A stretch of DNA of 64,000 bases from Paraburkholderia caballeronis (GCF_900104845.1 NZ_FNSR01000002.1:868001-932000), one strand, 5' to 3'; positions 9,755 to 19,322 are shown, numbered from the stretch's first letter. The notes: generated by a model not told the origin, from the sequence alone. Numbers and translations: made by a program.

Positions 9755-11164
9755 TTACCCAAGCTTGCGAATGTCCACGAAATGCCCTTCGATCGCTGCC
9801 GCGGCCGCCATCGCCGGGCTCACCAGGTGCGTGCGTCCGCCCGCGCCCTGACGGCCTTCGAAATTGCGGTTCGACGTCGACGCGCAACGCTCGCCCGGCT
9901 CCAGCCGGTCCGCGTTCATCGCGAGGCACATCGAGCAGCCCGGCTCGCGCCATTCGAAACCCGCGTCGGTAAAGACCTTGTCGAGCCCTTCGCGTTCCGC
10001 CTGCGCCTTCACGAGACCCGAGCCCGGCACGACCATCGCGAGACGGATGTTCGCCGCGACGCGGCGGCCGAGCTTCTTCACCACATACGCGGCGGCGCGC
10101 AGATCCTCGATGCGCGCGTTCGTGCACGAGCCGATGAAGATCTTGTCCGGCTTGATCGACTCGATCGGCGTGTTCGGTTCGAGCGCCATGTATTGCAGCG
10201 CGCGTTCCATCGCGTCGCGCTTGACCGGGTCCTTCTCGCGCTCGGGGTCCGGCACGCGGCTGTCGATCGCCGTGACCATTTCCGGCGACGTGCCCCACGT
10301 GACCTGCGGCACGATTTCGGCCGCGTTCAGTTCGATCACGCGATCGAACTGCGCACCGTCGTCCGAGCGGAACGTCTTCCAGTACGCGGCCGCCTGGTCC
10401 CATTCCGCGCCCTGCGGCGTGAACGGACGGTTCTTCAGGTACTCGACCGTCGTGTCGTCCACCGCGACCATGCCGGCGCGCGCGCCCGCTTCGATCGCCA
10501 TGTTGCAGACCGTCATCCGGCCTTCCATCGACAGCGCGCGGATCGTCGAACCGCCGAACTCGATCGCGTAGCCGGTGCCGCCGGCGGTGCCGATCTTGCC
10601 GATGATCGCGAGCACGATGTCCTTCGCGGTGCAGCCGCGCGGCAGCGGGCCTTCGACCTTCACGAGCATGTTCTTGCTCTTCTTCTGCAGCAGCGTCTGC
10701 GTCGCGAGCACGTGCTCGACCTCGGACGTGCCGATGCCGTGCGCGAGCGCGCCGAACGCGCCGTGCGTGGACGTGTGCGAGTCGCCGCAGACGATCGTCA
10801 TGCCCGGCAGCGTCGCGCCCTGCTCCGGCCCGACGATGTGCACGATGCCCTGGCGCTGGTCGTTCATCTTGAACTGCGTGATGCCGAACGCGTCGCAGTT
10901 CGTGTCGAGCGTATCGACCTGCAGCTTCGACACCGGATCGGCGATCCCGTGCGTGCGGTCGGTGGTCGGCACGTTATGGTCGGATACCGCGAGGTTCGCG
11001 CTGATGCGCCAGACCGGGCGCCCGGCGAGCTTCAGCCCCTCGAAGGCCTGCGGGCTCGTGACTTCGTGCAGCAGATGACGGTCGATATAGAGAAGCGTCG
11101 TGCCGTCTTCTTCGGTGTGGACCACATGGGAGTCCCACAATTTGTCGTAGAGAGTCTTTGCCAT
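9755..11164 (-). CDS. leuC: 3-isopropylmalate dehydratase large subunit
   Basis: LeuC carries the [4Fe-4S] cluster of isopropylmalate isomerase, converting 2- to 3-isopropylmalate. The 469-residue protein has the aconitase-family segments [14 protein letters not shown] and [14 protein letters not shown], the latter with a cluster Cys, and a later GCSMCLAMN segment with the remaining cluster cysteines. It is first in the leuC-lipoprotein-leuD-leuB unit. A CATAAT hexamer at 11215-11210 could be its -10 box, without a convincing -35. Confidence 0.98.
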   Translation of the reverse strand: MAKTLYDKLWDSHVVHTEEDGTTLLYIDRHLLHEVTSPQAFEGLKLAGRPVWRISANLAVSDHNVPTTDRTHGIADPVSKLQVDTLDTNCDAFGITQFKMNDQRQGIVHIVGPEQGATLPGMTIVCGDSHTSTHGAFGALAHGIGTSEVEHVLATQTLLQKKSKNMLVKVEGPLPRGCTAKDIVLAIIGKIGTAGGTGYAIEFGGSTIRALSMEGRMTVCNMAIEAGARAGMVAVDDTTVEYLKNRPFTPQGAEWDQAAAYWKTFRSDDGAQFDRVIELNAAEIVPQVTWGTSPEMVTAIDSRVPDPEREKDPVKRDAMERALQYMALEPNTPIESIKPDKIFIGSCTNARIEDLRAAAYVVKKLGRRVAANIRLAMVVPGSGLVKAQAEREGLDKVFTDAGFEWREPGCSMCLAMNADRLEPGERCASTSNRNFEGRQGAGGRTHLVSPAMAAAAAIEGHFVDIRKLG

Positions 11165-11932
11165 GATGTGCGGGGATTGAATGACTGCGGGGCAATGCGT
11201 TGTCGGGCAATTATGCCACGCAAGTGCCGCGGGATGCTCGCCCCCTCGGGGAAAAACCGATAAGAAACAGTAAGTTGGGTGGTAGTGGCGATACCTGTAT
11301 CGGCGTTACCCGGTAGCGCGGACGTGAAGGCGGCGAGCGGCGGCGGGTTTGATCGGCGTAAAGCGGACATCATGGCGGCTTCGCGATGCGCGCAATCGAG
11401 CCCGATCGAACCCGGCCAAAAGCGGAAACGACGCACGGGATTGTGAACGAAGCCGTTGCCGGACGGCCCCGCCGGGCGGCGCGCGCAGCCGGCCCGCTAT
11501 CCTGGGAATTTAAGAAAAACGTCCTAGACTCCTCTACACCCTGCGCGTCGCGCCGCTCCATCGGAGCACAAGCGGGATCACAAACGGGATCACAAACGCC
11601 GCGCCGCAAAACCGCTGCATGCATCGCTGTCGAAACTTTTCGAGGGCCATCCACCGTGAGCGGAATTTCAATCCCGGGCTTCCCGTCTTTCAAGGCCGTT
11701 TGCGCGCGCTTGCGCATCGCCGCCTCCGTCGATCCCCATCGTTGCATCCCGTTCTTCTCCGCCCAACACGCGCATCGTTTGCGCGAGCCGTTACGCATCG
11801 AAAGCTCGCGGCACCTTGCGTCCCCGATCAAGGAGCCGCGCGACACAGGCCGATGACCGACACCCGGGTTTGACACCGCCGGCCGCGACCGGCGGCAACG
11901 AGCTGGAGCGCATAACTTCCATGGAGTGCATG
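11165..11932. other. Gene-free region upstream of leuC
   Basis: This 768-base stretch holds no frame I would accept; open frames on both strands give Arg-rich, low-similarity products. The first 60 bases next to leuC contain a CATAAT -10-like hexamer on the minus strand (11215-11210). A short tandem repeat occurs at 11573-11596. The last bases carry the ribosome-binding site of the next plus-strand gene. Confidence 0.6.
11573..11596. repeat. Short tandem repeat CGGGATCACAAA x2
   Basis: Two perfect copies of the 12-mer CGGGATCACAAA lie head to tail, preceded by a degenerate copy (CGGAGCACAAG, 11562-11572). It lies in non-coding DNA between leuC and the next plus-strand gene and could be a regulator site or a neutral repeat. 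Confidence 0.6.
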
Positions 11933-12316
11933 ATGGCGACCAAACCACAACGACGTATGCTGCTGTCCCTGACTTTCCTGACGCTCGCGTTGCCCGCCAA
12001 CGGCGCGCACGCGCAGGGCATCCCGATCGTCACTGGCGAGCAATGGGTCGTGTCGTCGGACGACGTGAAGAAGGCGTATCTGATCGGCATTGCCAACCTG
12101 CTCGACGTCGAACGCGCGTATTACGGTGCCAATCCGCCATCCGACAGCCAGGCTATCGCGCCGCGCTTCACGAAGGGCATGCAGGGGCAGACGCTCGACG
12201 GCGTGCGCCAGCAGCTCGACGTCTGGTATGCGGCCAATCCGACGATGATCCAGCATCCGGTGATCGAAACCCTGTGGTTTCAGATCGTGCAGCCCGGCCT
12301 GAAGAAGAACCCGTAA
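11933..12316 (+). CDS. Small secreted protein of unknown function
   Basis: I do not recognise a named family. The ATG at 11933 is preceded by GGAG with 6-base spacing; ATGs at 11921 and 11930 are alternatives. The 127-residue product begins with a clear Sec signal (RRMLLSLTFLTLALPANGAHAQ), so the mature protein of about 100 residues should be periplasmic. It contains VVSSDDVKKAYLIGIANLLDVERAY and ends in a tryptophan-rich part (VWYAANPTMI, ETLWFQIVQPGL). It has no cysteines. The next gene, 12 bases downstream, encodes a glycine-zipper lipoprotein, and the two probably form an envelope-related operon. Confidence 0.8.
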   Translation: MATKPQRRMLLSLTFLTLALPANGAHAQGIPIVTGEQWVVSSDDVKKAYLIGIANLLDVERAYYGANPPSDSQAIAPRFTKGMQGQTLDGVRQQLDVWYAANPTMIQHPVIETLWFQIVQPGLKKNP

Positions 12317-12328
12317 CGGAGAGCGACC

Positions 12329-12547
12329 ATGAAACGACTTCCCTGGATCGTGGCCGTCGGCGCAGTGCCGGTCGCGATCGCGTGCACGAACATGACGCCC
12401 CAGCAGCAGGGGATGATGAGCGGCGCGGGCCTCGGCGCGGCGGGCGGCGCGGGCATCGCGGCCATCGCGGGCGGCAACGCGTGGACGGGGGCCGCGATCG
12501 GCGGCGTCGCCGGCGGCATCGCGGGCGGCATGCACGGCACGCGATAA
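12329..12547 (+). CDS. Glycine-zipper small lipoprotein
   Basis: A 72-residue product with a signal peptide ending in a lipobox-like AIAC (Cys near residue 20), followed by a Gln/Met-rich stretch and a glycine-zipper core (GAGLGAAGGAGIAAIAGG, GAAIGGVAGGIAGG). Such zippers usually insert in or associate with membranes. The ATG has a GGAG ribosome-binding site and the gene is 12 bases after the secreted protein gene, so the two are probably translated from one message. Function unknown. Confidence 0.8.
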   Translation: MKRLPWIVAVGAVPVAIACTNMTPQQQGMMSGAGLGAAGGAGIAAIAGGNAWTGAAIGGVAGGIAGGMHGTR

Positions 12548-13005
12548 CGCGCGTCGCACGCGCAGCAAAGAAAGATTCGTTGTCCCCGCGCCGGACGTCG
12601 CGGACGGCGTCGCTGGCCCGACGACGCCCGGTCGCTCGATCGTAAACCGCCGCGTTTTCCACGCGGCGTCCAACCGCTTCCGTCATCGGCATTTGCCTGG
12701 CATCGCCAGGCGATCGCCTCGCCGCCTCGATCCTCTTCCCCATCGAATCCGCATAAGCTCGCCGCCAGCCGTGCGCGCTGCGTTGTCGCCAAAGCCATCG
12801 CAGCGTACCCGTGCGCCGCCGCCATGGACGCGAAGCGGGCAACGCGGCAACATGGCGAGGGCCGGTTTGCTGCCGATGCCGGCCGTCCGTGCCTTACTCG
12901 ATCTTTCCGCTCTTTCCGCCCGTTCCCAATCGAACCCGCTGCCGGTCGCGACGCGATCGAGGCGGAAAGCGGCGGAAAGCGAGCCATCCCGACCCGAGGA
13001 TCACC
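12548..13005. other. Non-coding stretch with small hairpins
   Basis: No convincing gene in about 460 bases. Two perfect small hairpins are visible: CGCCGCG/CGCGGCG at 12648-12668 and GCCTGGC/GCCAGGC at 12695-12711. A direct repeat GGCGGAAAGC occurs twice in tandem at 12961-12980, just ahead of the hydrolase ribosome-binding site. Neither hairpin has a U-tract. Confidence 0.5.
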
Positions 13006-14583
13006 ATGCGGCGCACCGTATCCAGGCTGTTGAAGATAAGCGTGTCGATCGTCGTGCTGCTGGCCGTCGCCGCGCTCGGGTTTCGCGCGTGGGATTCGCA
13101 GCGCGGTCCCGGCCTGTCGGTCTGGCACACGTACGTGCCGCGCGAGATGACCGCGAAGGAGATCGACGCCGCCGACTGGAACGGCTACCTCGCGGCGGAG
13201 AACCGCCTCTTCGACGACGTCCGCACGCACGTCGTCGAGAAGATCGCCCCCGCCGAACGCATCGCGTCGAACCGCTACTACGAAGGCTCGCCGATCTATC
13301 CGGAACACTTCGCGCAGGACTGGAACCGCTCGTACATCCTCGAACCGCAACGCGAGCCGGCCGGCGCGGTCGTGCTGCTGCACGGGCTGACCGATTCGCC
13401 GTACAGCCTGAGGCACATCGCGCGCAACTATCGCGATCGCGGCTTCGTCGCGATCGGCATCCGGCTGCCCGGCCACGGCACCGTGCCGGCCGCGCTGACC
13501 TCGGTCGAATGGCGCGACTGGACCGCCGCGACCCGGCTCGCGGTGCGCGAGGCGCGGCGGCGCATCGGCCCCGACAAGCCGCTGGAACTGGTCGGCTTCT
13601 CGAACGGCGGCGCGCTCGCGCTGCAATACGCGCTCGACGCGATCGAGGACGACACGCTGACGCGCCCGACCCGCGTGATCCTGATCTCGCCGATGATCGG
13701 CGTGACGCGGTTCGCGCGCTTCGCGGGTTTCGCCGGACTGCCGTCCGTGCTGCCCGCGTTCGCGAAGGCGGCGTGGCTCGGCATCGTGCCCGAGTTCAAC
13801 CCGTTCAAGTACAACTCGTTCCCGGTCAACGGCGCGCGCCAGGCGTACCTGCTGACCGACGCGCTGCGCGAACAGATCGGACGGCTCGCCCGCGACAACC
13901 GCCTCGCCGCCCTGCCGCCGCTGCTGACGTTCCAGTCGGTGATCGACTTCACGGTCAGCTCGCCCGCGGTGATGTCCACGCTATACGACCGGCTGCCCGA
14001 GAACGGCAGCGAGATCGTGCTGTTCGACATCAACCGCGACGTCCGCTTCCGCACCTTCCTGCGCGCCGCGTCGTATGGCGCGCTCGGCCGGCTGCTGCGG
14101 CGCGGACCGCAGAACTACCGGACCACCGTGATCGAGAACGCCAGCCCGGACACGGACGCGACCGTCGCGCGCACGATCGACGCCGGCACGACGACAGAAC
14201 ACGTCGAGCCGCTCCACCTCGACTATCCGCCGGACATCTTCTCGCTGTCCCACGTCGCGATTCCGTTCCCGGTCACGGACCCGCTGTACGGAACCCATCC
14301 CGGCACCGACGAGAACTTCAACGCGAACCTCGGCACGCTGTCCGTGCGCGGCGAGCGCGGCACGCTGATCTTCACGCTCGACTCGATGTTCCGCATCGCG
14401 TCGAACCCGTTTTTTCCGTACGTCGTGCAACGGATCGACGACGGCATCGGCAAAAAACCTGGCCCCGTGGTGAACGCGCCCGAACGCTCGCACGAACCGT
14501 TGCTCGCCACGCCCGAGACCGAAGCCGAAGCGGCGGACGACGCGCTCGCGGAACCGGAGTTCGGCGACGCGTGGGCGCCGTGA
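13006..14583 (+). CDS. Membrane-anchored alpha/beta hydrolase (S33-type)
   Basis: ATG 13006 has a GAGG ribosome-binding site; the frame continues upstream but without family-like sequence. The 525-residue protein starts with a single uncleaved-looking membrane helix (LLKISVSIVVLLAVAALGF), then an alpha/beta-hydrolase fold: oxyanion region VVLLHGLTDSPYSL, nucleophile elbow GFSNGG with the catalytic Ser, and later Asp/His candidates. It is longer than usual monoacylglycerol-lipase-like members, with a large C-terminal domain and a Glu/Ala/Pro-rich tail. The catalytic domain is likely periplasmic. Its stop is 2 bases from the stop of the convergent esterase gene. Substrate unknown. Confidence 0.8.
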   Translation: MRRTVSRLLKISVSIVVLLAVAALGFRAWDSQRGPGLSVWHTYVPREMTAKEIDAADWNGYLAAENRLFDDVRTHVVEKIAPAERIASNRYYEGSPIYPEHFAQDWNRSYILEPQREPAGAVVLLHGLTDSPYSLRHIARNYRDRGFVAIGIRLPGHGTVPAALTSVEWRDWTAATRLAVREARRRIGPDKPLELVGFSNGGALALQYALDAIEDDTLTRPTRVILISPMIGVTRFARFAGFAGLPSVLPAFAKAAWLGIVPEFNPFKYNSFPVNGARQAYLLTDALREQIGRLARDNRLAALPPLLTFQSVIDFTVSSPAVMSTLYDRLPENGSEIVLFDINRDVRFRTFLRAASYGALGRLLRRGPQNYRTTVIENASPDTDATVARTIDAGTTTEHVEPLHLDYPPDIFSLSHVAIPFPVTDPLYGTHPGTDENFNANLGTLSVRGERGTLIFTLDSMFRIASNPFFPYVVQRIDDGIGKKPGPVVNAPERSHEPLLATPETEAEAADDALAEPEFGDAWAP

Positions 14584-14585
14584 CG

Positions 14586-15632
14586 CTAATGCACGTTGCG
14601 GCCGACCCAGCCGGTGATGAAGTCGGCGATCTCCAGGTTGTTGCGGTCCTGCATCATCATGTGCGTGTTGCCGTGCATGCCGAGGTCGGTCGTCGACACC
14701 ACGTCGACATGGCCGCCCGCCTGATTCACCGCGTCCGCGAACGACCGGCACGCGGCATAACGCGGCGCCCACGCCGACTGCGCGATGAAGTCGCCGTACA
14801 GCAGCAGCACCGGCACGCGCGTATAGACGCTCACGTCGCCGGTCGCCGCCGGGCAGGCGGTCGGCTCGACCGCGACGATCGCGGCCACGCCGCTCGCGCC
14901 CGACGCAAGCGTCTGGAACGGATAGATGCCCGACTGCGAATGGCTGACCAGCACCGTCTTTTTCAGGCGCGCGGCGAGTTGCCCGAGCGACGGCACCGTC
15001 GGGTTCGGCGTCCCCATCGAGTACGCCCAGTCGGGCACCATCTGCTTCCAGAACTGCTGCTGCGCCTCCAGCGGAAACTGCATGCCCGGATACGCCTGCG
15101 GATACTTCGGCCCGAAGCGGAACAGCGTCCACGCGAACTCGCGGCCGACGAAGAACCCGGCCGGCAGCGCGTCGGGCGGCAGGCGTCCCGACCGCACGCC
15201 GCCGATCGACACCGCATTGGCCGCCGAGCGCCCGCGCCCCGCCTGGTCGATCACGTACACCGGATAACCGCTGCGCGCGAAGTATTGCGCCCAGCCCATG
15301 CGGCCGTCCGGCGTCGTCTCCCACGTCGCGCCGGTCAGGCAGCAGCCGTGGATCAGCACCAGCGAAGGCGCCTTCGCGTGCGCCGGTATCTGGTACTGCA
15401 CGTACATCTGCTCGACGGTGACGGTGCCGTTCGGGTCCGCCTGCGGCAGCGTCGACAGCGTATCGGACGCGAGATCGCGGCCGCCGACGAAGAAGCTGCC
15501 TTCGTCCTTCAGCGTCAGCGGCGCATTGGTGTCCACCTGGTGCGCGACGGCCGGCGCGATCGCCGCGCACGCAAGCAGCGCGGCCGCGCATCGCGTCGCG
15601 GCGCGCGCCCATCGTTTCGGATTGAATCGCAT
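14586..15632 (-). CDS. Secreted alpha/beta-fold esterase
   Basis: A 348-residue hydrolase with a Sec signal peptide (AAALLACAAIAPAVAHQ). The oxyanion region reads VLIHGCCLTGATWE, the nucleophile elbow SHSQSG carries the catalytic Ser, and a late GMHGNTHMMM provides the likely catalytic His. The paired cysteines in HGCC and other Cys residues fit an exported protein. It lies 40 bases downstream of the MFS transporter gene on the same strand and may belong to that catabolic cluster, releasing a substrate outside the cytoplasm. The assignment to substrate is inference only. Confidence 0.82.
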   Translation of the reverse strand: MRFNPKRWARAATRCAAALLACAAIAPAVAHQVDTNAPLTLKDEGSFFVGGRDLASDTLSTLPQADPNGTVTVEQMYVQYQIPAHAKAPSLVLIHGCCLTGATWETTPDGRMGWAQYFARSGYPVYVIDQAGRGRSAANAVSIGGVRSGRLPPDALPAGFFVGREFAWTLFRFGPKYPQAYPGMQFPLEAQQQFWKQMVPDWAYSMGTPNPTVPSLGQLAARLKKTVLVSHSQSGIYPFQTLASGASGVAAIVAVEPTACPAATGDVSVYTRVPVLLLYGDFIAQSAWAPRYAACRSFADAVNQAGGHVDVVSTTDLGMHGNTHMMMQDRNNLEIADFITGWVGRNVH

Positions 15633-15672
15633 CGTGGTCGTGTTGTTGTTCTTGCGTTGTCCGTGGATTCGA

Positions 15673-17016
15673 TCAGCGTTCGAGCCTGCGCATCGACACC
15701 GCGATCGTCACCGCTCCGAAGGCAAGCACCGCGGCGGCCAGATACGAACCCGCGCTGATGTCGTGCGTGGCCGCGGTCAACGCGCCGATCGCGGTCGGCG
15801 CGCTCAGGCTGCCGAGTTGCCCGATGCTCGAAATCAGCGCGATCGAGCCCGCCGACGCGGTGCCGGACAGGAACGTCGCGGGGATCGTCCAGAAGATCGC
15901 GGTGCAGGTCAGATAACCGATCGCGACGAGCGCGAGCCCGGCGATCGCCGGCACGAACGACGCGTGCGCGGTGCCGAGCAGCACCGCGCCGGCCGCCGCG
16001 ATCAGCGCGCAGCCGGCGAAGTGGAGCCGCCGCTCGTTGGTCGCATCCGAATGACGGCCGACCAGCACCATGCCGATCGCGCCGACGAAATACGGCACCG
16101 CCGATACCAGCCCGATGTGCCACGGATTCGCGACGCCGGCCTGGCGGATCACCGACGGCGCCCAGAAGTTCAGCACGCTGCCCGCCCACGTGATCGTGAA
16201 GTAGCCGAACGCGCACGCATACACGCGCCAGTCGCGCAGCGCGGCGCCGAAGTGGCCGATCCGCCTGTCGTTCGCGTGGCCGTGGCTTTCGAGTTCGCGC
16301 GCGACGAGCGCCTTTTCGTCGGCGGACAGCCACGTCGCAGTCGACGCCGAATCGGGCAGATACCACAGCGCGCACAACCCGACGAGCACCGGCGGCACGC
16401 CTTCGAGCAGGAACAGCCACTGCCACGCGCGCAGCGTGTGCCAGCCGTCCGCGTGGCTCAGGATCCAGCCGGAGACCGGGCCGCCGGTGATGCCGGCCAC
16501 CGCGATGCCCAGTACGAACGCGGACAACACCTTCGCGCGATGACGGTCCGGGAACCACGACGTGAGGTAATACACGATGCCGGGAAAGAAGCCCGCTTCC
16601 GCGATGCCGAGCGCGATACGCGCGATGTAGAACTGCGTCGGGTTGCGCACGAACATCATCGACACGGACACGAGGCCCCACAGCACCATGATCCGCGCGA
16701 TCGTGCGGCGCGGCCCGATGCGGCGCAGCAGAAGGTTGCTCGGCACCTCGAACAGGACGTAGCCGATGTAGAACACGCCGACGCCGAGGCCGTACGACGC
16801 CTCGGTCAAGCCGATGTCGGCGCGGAACTGCAGGTGCGCGAAGCTGATGTTCACGCGGTCGATGTAGTTCAGCACGTAGCACAGGAACAGGAACGGGATC
16901 AGCCGCTTCGCGATGCGCGCGAACACCTTCTCCGCGTCCACGGCCGCGTGGCCCCCGTGCGCCGCCAGCGGGCCGGACAGCCCGTCCTGCGCGAGCGCGC
17001 CTCGTGTCGTTTCCAT
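15673..17016 (-). CDS. MFS transporter, anion:cation symporter (ACS) family
   Basis: A 447-residue, 12-helix major facilitator of the ACS type, which imports organic anions with protons or sodium. The first helix region reads YVLNYIDRVNISFAHLQF, the family signature, and the loop after helix 2 has NLLLRRIGPRRTIARIM. The ATG at 17016 has GGAG 9 bases upstream. It is flanked by a CoA-transferase gene (54 bases upstream) and the secreted esterase gene, so the likely substrate is an organic acid that the CoA-transferase then activates. Confidence 0.9.
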   Translation of the reverse strand: METTRGALAQDGLSGPLAAHGGHAAVDAEKVFARIAKRLIPFLFLCYVLNYIDRVNISFAHLQFRADIGLTEASYGLGVGVFYIGYVLFEVPSNLLLRRIGPRRTIARIMVLWGLVSVSMMFVRNPTQFYIARIALGIAEAGFFPGIVYYLTSWFPDRHRAKVLSAFVLGIAVAGITGGPVSGWILSHADGWHTLRAWQWLFLLEGVPPVLVGLCALWYLPDSASTATWLSADEKALVARELESHGHANDRRIGHFGAALRDWRVYACAFGYFTITWAGSVLNFWAPSVIRQAGVANPWHIGLVSAVPYFVGAIGMVLVGRHSDATNERRLHFAGCALIAAAGAVLLGTAHASFVPAIAGLALVAIGYLTCTAIFWTIPATFLSGTASAGSIALISSIGQLGSLSAPTAIGALTAATHDISAGSYLAAAVLAFGAVTIAVSMRRLER

Positions 17017-17070
17017 TTCGGTTGTCTCCGTCGATCGTTTGATTATGGGTCGCGGCCGCCGCCGCGCGGA

Positions 17071-18276
17071 TCACGCCGCCGCGCTGTCTTCGAGCGCGCC
17101 GGACGCCGTTGCCGCCGACGCCGCTTCGCCGCGCTCGCGCAGCCGCGCGCGCAGCGGTTCGAGCACCGCGTCGTTATGCTCGCCGAGCGTCGGCGGCGCG
17201 ACGACGTCGGTCGTGCGCTCGCCGTCGAACGACACCGGCGGGCGCACCGTGCGGAAGCGGCCCATCTGCGGATGCGTCGTCTCGACCAGCAGTTCGAGGT
17301 GGCGCGCCTGCGGATCGTCGAGCGCCTCGCTCGCGTCGTACATCGGCGCATGCGGCACGTCGTTGCGTTCGAGCCGCGCGCACCAGTCCGCGCGGCTGCG
17401 CGTCGCGAACGCCGCGCCGAGCACGTCGATCAGCGCCTCCTGGTTCGCGATGCGTCCGGCGCGGTCCGCGAAACGCGGGTCCTGCAACAGCGTCGGCTGC
17501 TCGATCGCTTCCGCGAGGCCCGTCCAGAACTTCTCCGGCGACGACATGTGCAGCGCGAGCCACTTGCCGTCCGCGCACTGCATCACGTATGACTGCGACA
17601 CGCTCGGCCGGCTGTACGGCCCCATCAGTTCGCCGGCCGAGTAGTAATGCGTGAACGCGTCGAGGTTGAAGTGGCTCATCGCTTCGAGCATCGACACCTC
17701 GACCTTGCGGCCGACGCCGGTGCGATGCCGCTCGTGCAGCGCGCCGAGAATGCCATACGCCGCGTAGAAGCCGGTCAGCGAGTCGGCGATCGCGGGGCCG
17801 ACCACGCGCGGGTTCGCCGGATTGATCAGCAGCCCGAGAAAACCGCTCGCCGCCTGCGCGACCGAATCGTACGCAGGCCGCCCGGCCGCCGGCCCGGTCT
17901 GCCCGAAGCCGCTGATCGCGCAGTAGATCAGACGCGGATTGATCTCGCGCAGCCGCTCGTAACCGGCGTTCAGCCGGTCCGCCGCGCCGGGCCGGAAGTT
18001 CTGGATGTACACGTCGGCGTCGCGGATCATCTCGTCGAACAGCGCGAGGTCCGCGTCGTCCTTCGTGTTCAGCGTCACGCTGCGCTTGTTGCGGTTGTAG
18101 GTCTGATAGTGCGGGCTGTAGAGGCCGCCCTTGAACGCGCGGAACGGATCGCCCGCGCCCGGCTGCTCGATCTTCACGACGTCCGCGCCGAGGTCGCCGA
18201 GCAGCATGCCCGCCGCCGGTCCGGTGATGAAGGTGCCCTGTTCGAGGACGCGAACGCCTTCGAGAACTTTTGCCAT
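17071..18276 (-). CDS. Family III CoA-transferase (CaiB/BaiF type)
   Basis: A 401-residue cytoplasmic enzyme of the formyl-CoA transferase family, which moves CoA between carboxylic acids. The start MAKVLEGVRVLEQGTFITGP is typical and has GGAG upstream; the frame stays open far upstream through the next gene, but that part is a shadow. The probable nucleophile is D137 in AYDSVAQAASG, and the late GRFRTVRPPVSFDG segment matches the family. It lies between the MFS transporter and a citrate-synthase-fold lyase on the same strand. The natural inference is import, CoA activation and then cleavage of an organic acid. Confidence 0.92.
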   Translation of the reverse strand: MAKVLEGVRVLEQGTFITGPAAGMLLGDLGADVVKIEQPGAGDPFRAFKGGLYSPHYQTYNRNKRSVTLNTKDDADLALFDEMIRDADVYIQNFRPGAADRLNAGYERLREINPRLIYCAISGFGQTGPAAGRPAYDSVAQAASGFLGLLINPANPRVVGPAIADSLTGFYAAYGILGALHERHRTGVGRKVEVSMLEAMSHFNLDAFTHYYSAGELMGPYSRPSVSQSYVMQCADGKWLALHMSSPEKFWTGLAEAIEQPTLLQDPRFADRAGRIANQEALIDVLGAAFATRSRADWCARLERNDVPHAPMYDASEALDDPQARHLELLVETTHPQMGRFRTVRPPVSFDGERTTDVVAPPTLGEHNDAVLEPLRARLRERGEAASAATASGALEDSAAA

Positions 18277-18338
18277 GCCACTGCTCCACTGAATAAGCCG
18301 CGCACGCGGGCGGCGCGGCTGTCGAATCGTTCCGGACG

Positions 18339-19148
18339 TCAGGCGCCGGGCTCGAAGCCTGCCGGCGCGTCGCCGTCGTACACCACGTCGCGGGTCGCCT
18401 GATACGACAGCGCGAAGCCGATCGAACGCGACAGCTCCTCGGTCAGATGGCCGATCAGGCCGGCGGTGCGCGCGAGGATCGGCACGCCCTTCAGCGCGCC
18501 GAGCGGGAAACCGACGCCGAGCAGCACGGCCGGAATCGCGGCCGACACGTTCAGCATCAGCGGCTTGCCGTAGATGTCGGGCAGCACGGCTTCGATCGCC
18601 TCGGCGATCCGCACGTACGTCATGTCCGCGCCGTGGCGCTCCGCGACCGCGAACAGCGCGCCGACGCGCGGGTCGCGCGCCTTGTGCAGCGGATGGCCGT
18701 AACCGGGCACCGCGCGCCGTTCCGCGCGATAGCGGGTGACCACCGCGAACGCCGCTTCGGACAGGTCGCCGTTGCCGTCCGCCGCGTGGCGGCGCACGTC
18801 GTCGAGCAGCTTGCCGCACGCTTCGGACGCGCCGAGGATCACCGACCCGCAGCCGAGAATGCCGGCCGCGACCGCGCCCTGCAATGCGTCCGGCGCGGCC
18901 GCGAACGTCATCCGGCTCGCCTGCACGCTCGGCACGAGGCCGTGTTCGGCAATCGCGACGAGCGTCGCGTCGAGCACGGCCGTGATGGCCGGCGTCGGCG
19001 TCGAGCCGGTCACGAGCAGATAGAAGTAGTCGGTGAACGAGATCTGGCCGATCAGTTCGCGCGCGAGATCCTTGCCGCGAACCACGATGGTCTGCGCATT
19101 CGACGTCGAGATCGACGTGCGCGGAACGGTTTCCTTGCCGATTTTCAT
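18339..19148 (-). CDS. Short citrate-synthase-fold protein, citryl-CoA-lyase-like
   Basis: A 269-residue protein starting MKIGKETVPRTSISTSNAQT. It aligns by eye with the C-terminal part of citrate synthase (compare gltA and prpC in this window). Of the three catalytic residues, the first His of GPxHGGANE is Ile (I104), the second His of GFGHxVY is kept (H152 in GYGHPLHK), and the Asp of NVDFYSG is Ser (S202 in NVSAAIP). It is therefore not a normal citrate synthase. Short members of this fold are annotated as citryl-CoA lyases, which cleave a tricarboxylyl-CoA. It lies upstream of the CoA-transferase gene (62 bases) and divergent from a LysR regulator. Confidence 0.8.
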   Translation of the reverse strand: MKIGKETVPRTSISTSNAQTIVVRGKDLARELIGQISFTDYFYLLVTGSTPTPAITAVLDATLVAIAEHGLVPSVQASRMTFAAAPDALQGAVAAGILGCGSVILGASEACGKLLDDVRRHAADGNGDLSEAAFAVVTRYRAERRAVPGYGHPLHKARDPRVGALFAVAERHGADMTYVRIAEAIEAVLPDIYGKPLMLNVSAAIPAVLLGVGFPLGALKGVPILARTAGLIGHLTEELSRSIGFALSYQATRDVVYDGDAPAGFEPGA

Positions 19149-19322
19149 GATGGATGCCTGCTTGCTGGGCTGTCCGCGAGGTCTCCGCTCGCGGCAGCGG
19201 TCTGGATTGCGGGCAGTGTAAGACAGTGTGGCCATCGATAAAAAATGGTATTTTCAACTGCCTTTCGATCGATGCCATCGATGCGAAACCCCGCCACCCG
19301 TCGCAATCCACCGCCGCCCCCC
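19149..19322. promoter_or_regulatory. Divergent promoter region of the CoA-transferase cluster and LysR gene
   Basis: The 174 bases between divergent starts contain an A/T-rich core (19235-19256) and three ATCGAT hexamers (19234-19239, 19268-19273, 19277-19282). LysR proteins usually bind such shared intergenic regions. I could not find a clean T-N11-A box or a textbook -35/-10 pair. Confidence 0.45.

Noticed and set aside
11370..11948. Open frame of 192 codons on the minus strand upstream of leuC
   Set aside because: The composition is irregular with scattered Cys and Arg, there is no ribosome-binding site, and no family resemblance.
18277..19311. Long N-terminal extension of the CoA-transferase frame through the lyase gene
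   Set aside because: The extension is a frame shadow of the lyase gene; the CoA-transferase has a canonical start with a ribosome-binding site at 18276.
19149..19322. LysR-type T-N11-A operator
   Set aside because: Several A/T-rich half sites exist but none forms a convincing dyad, so no exact site is claimed.
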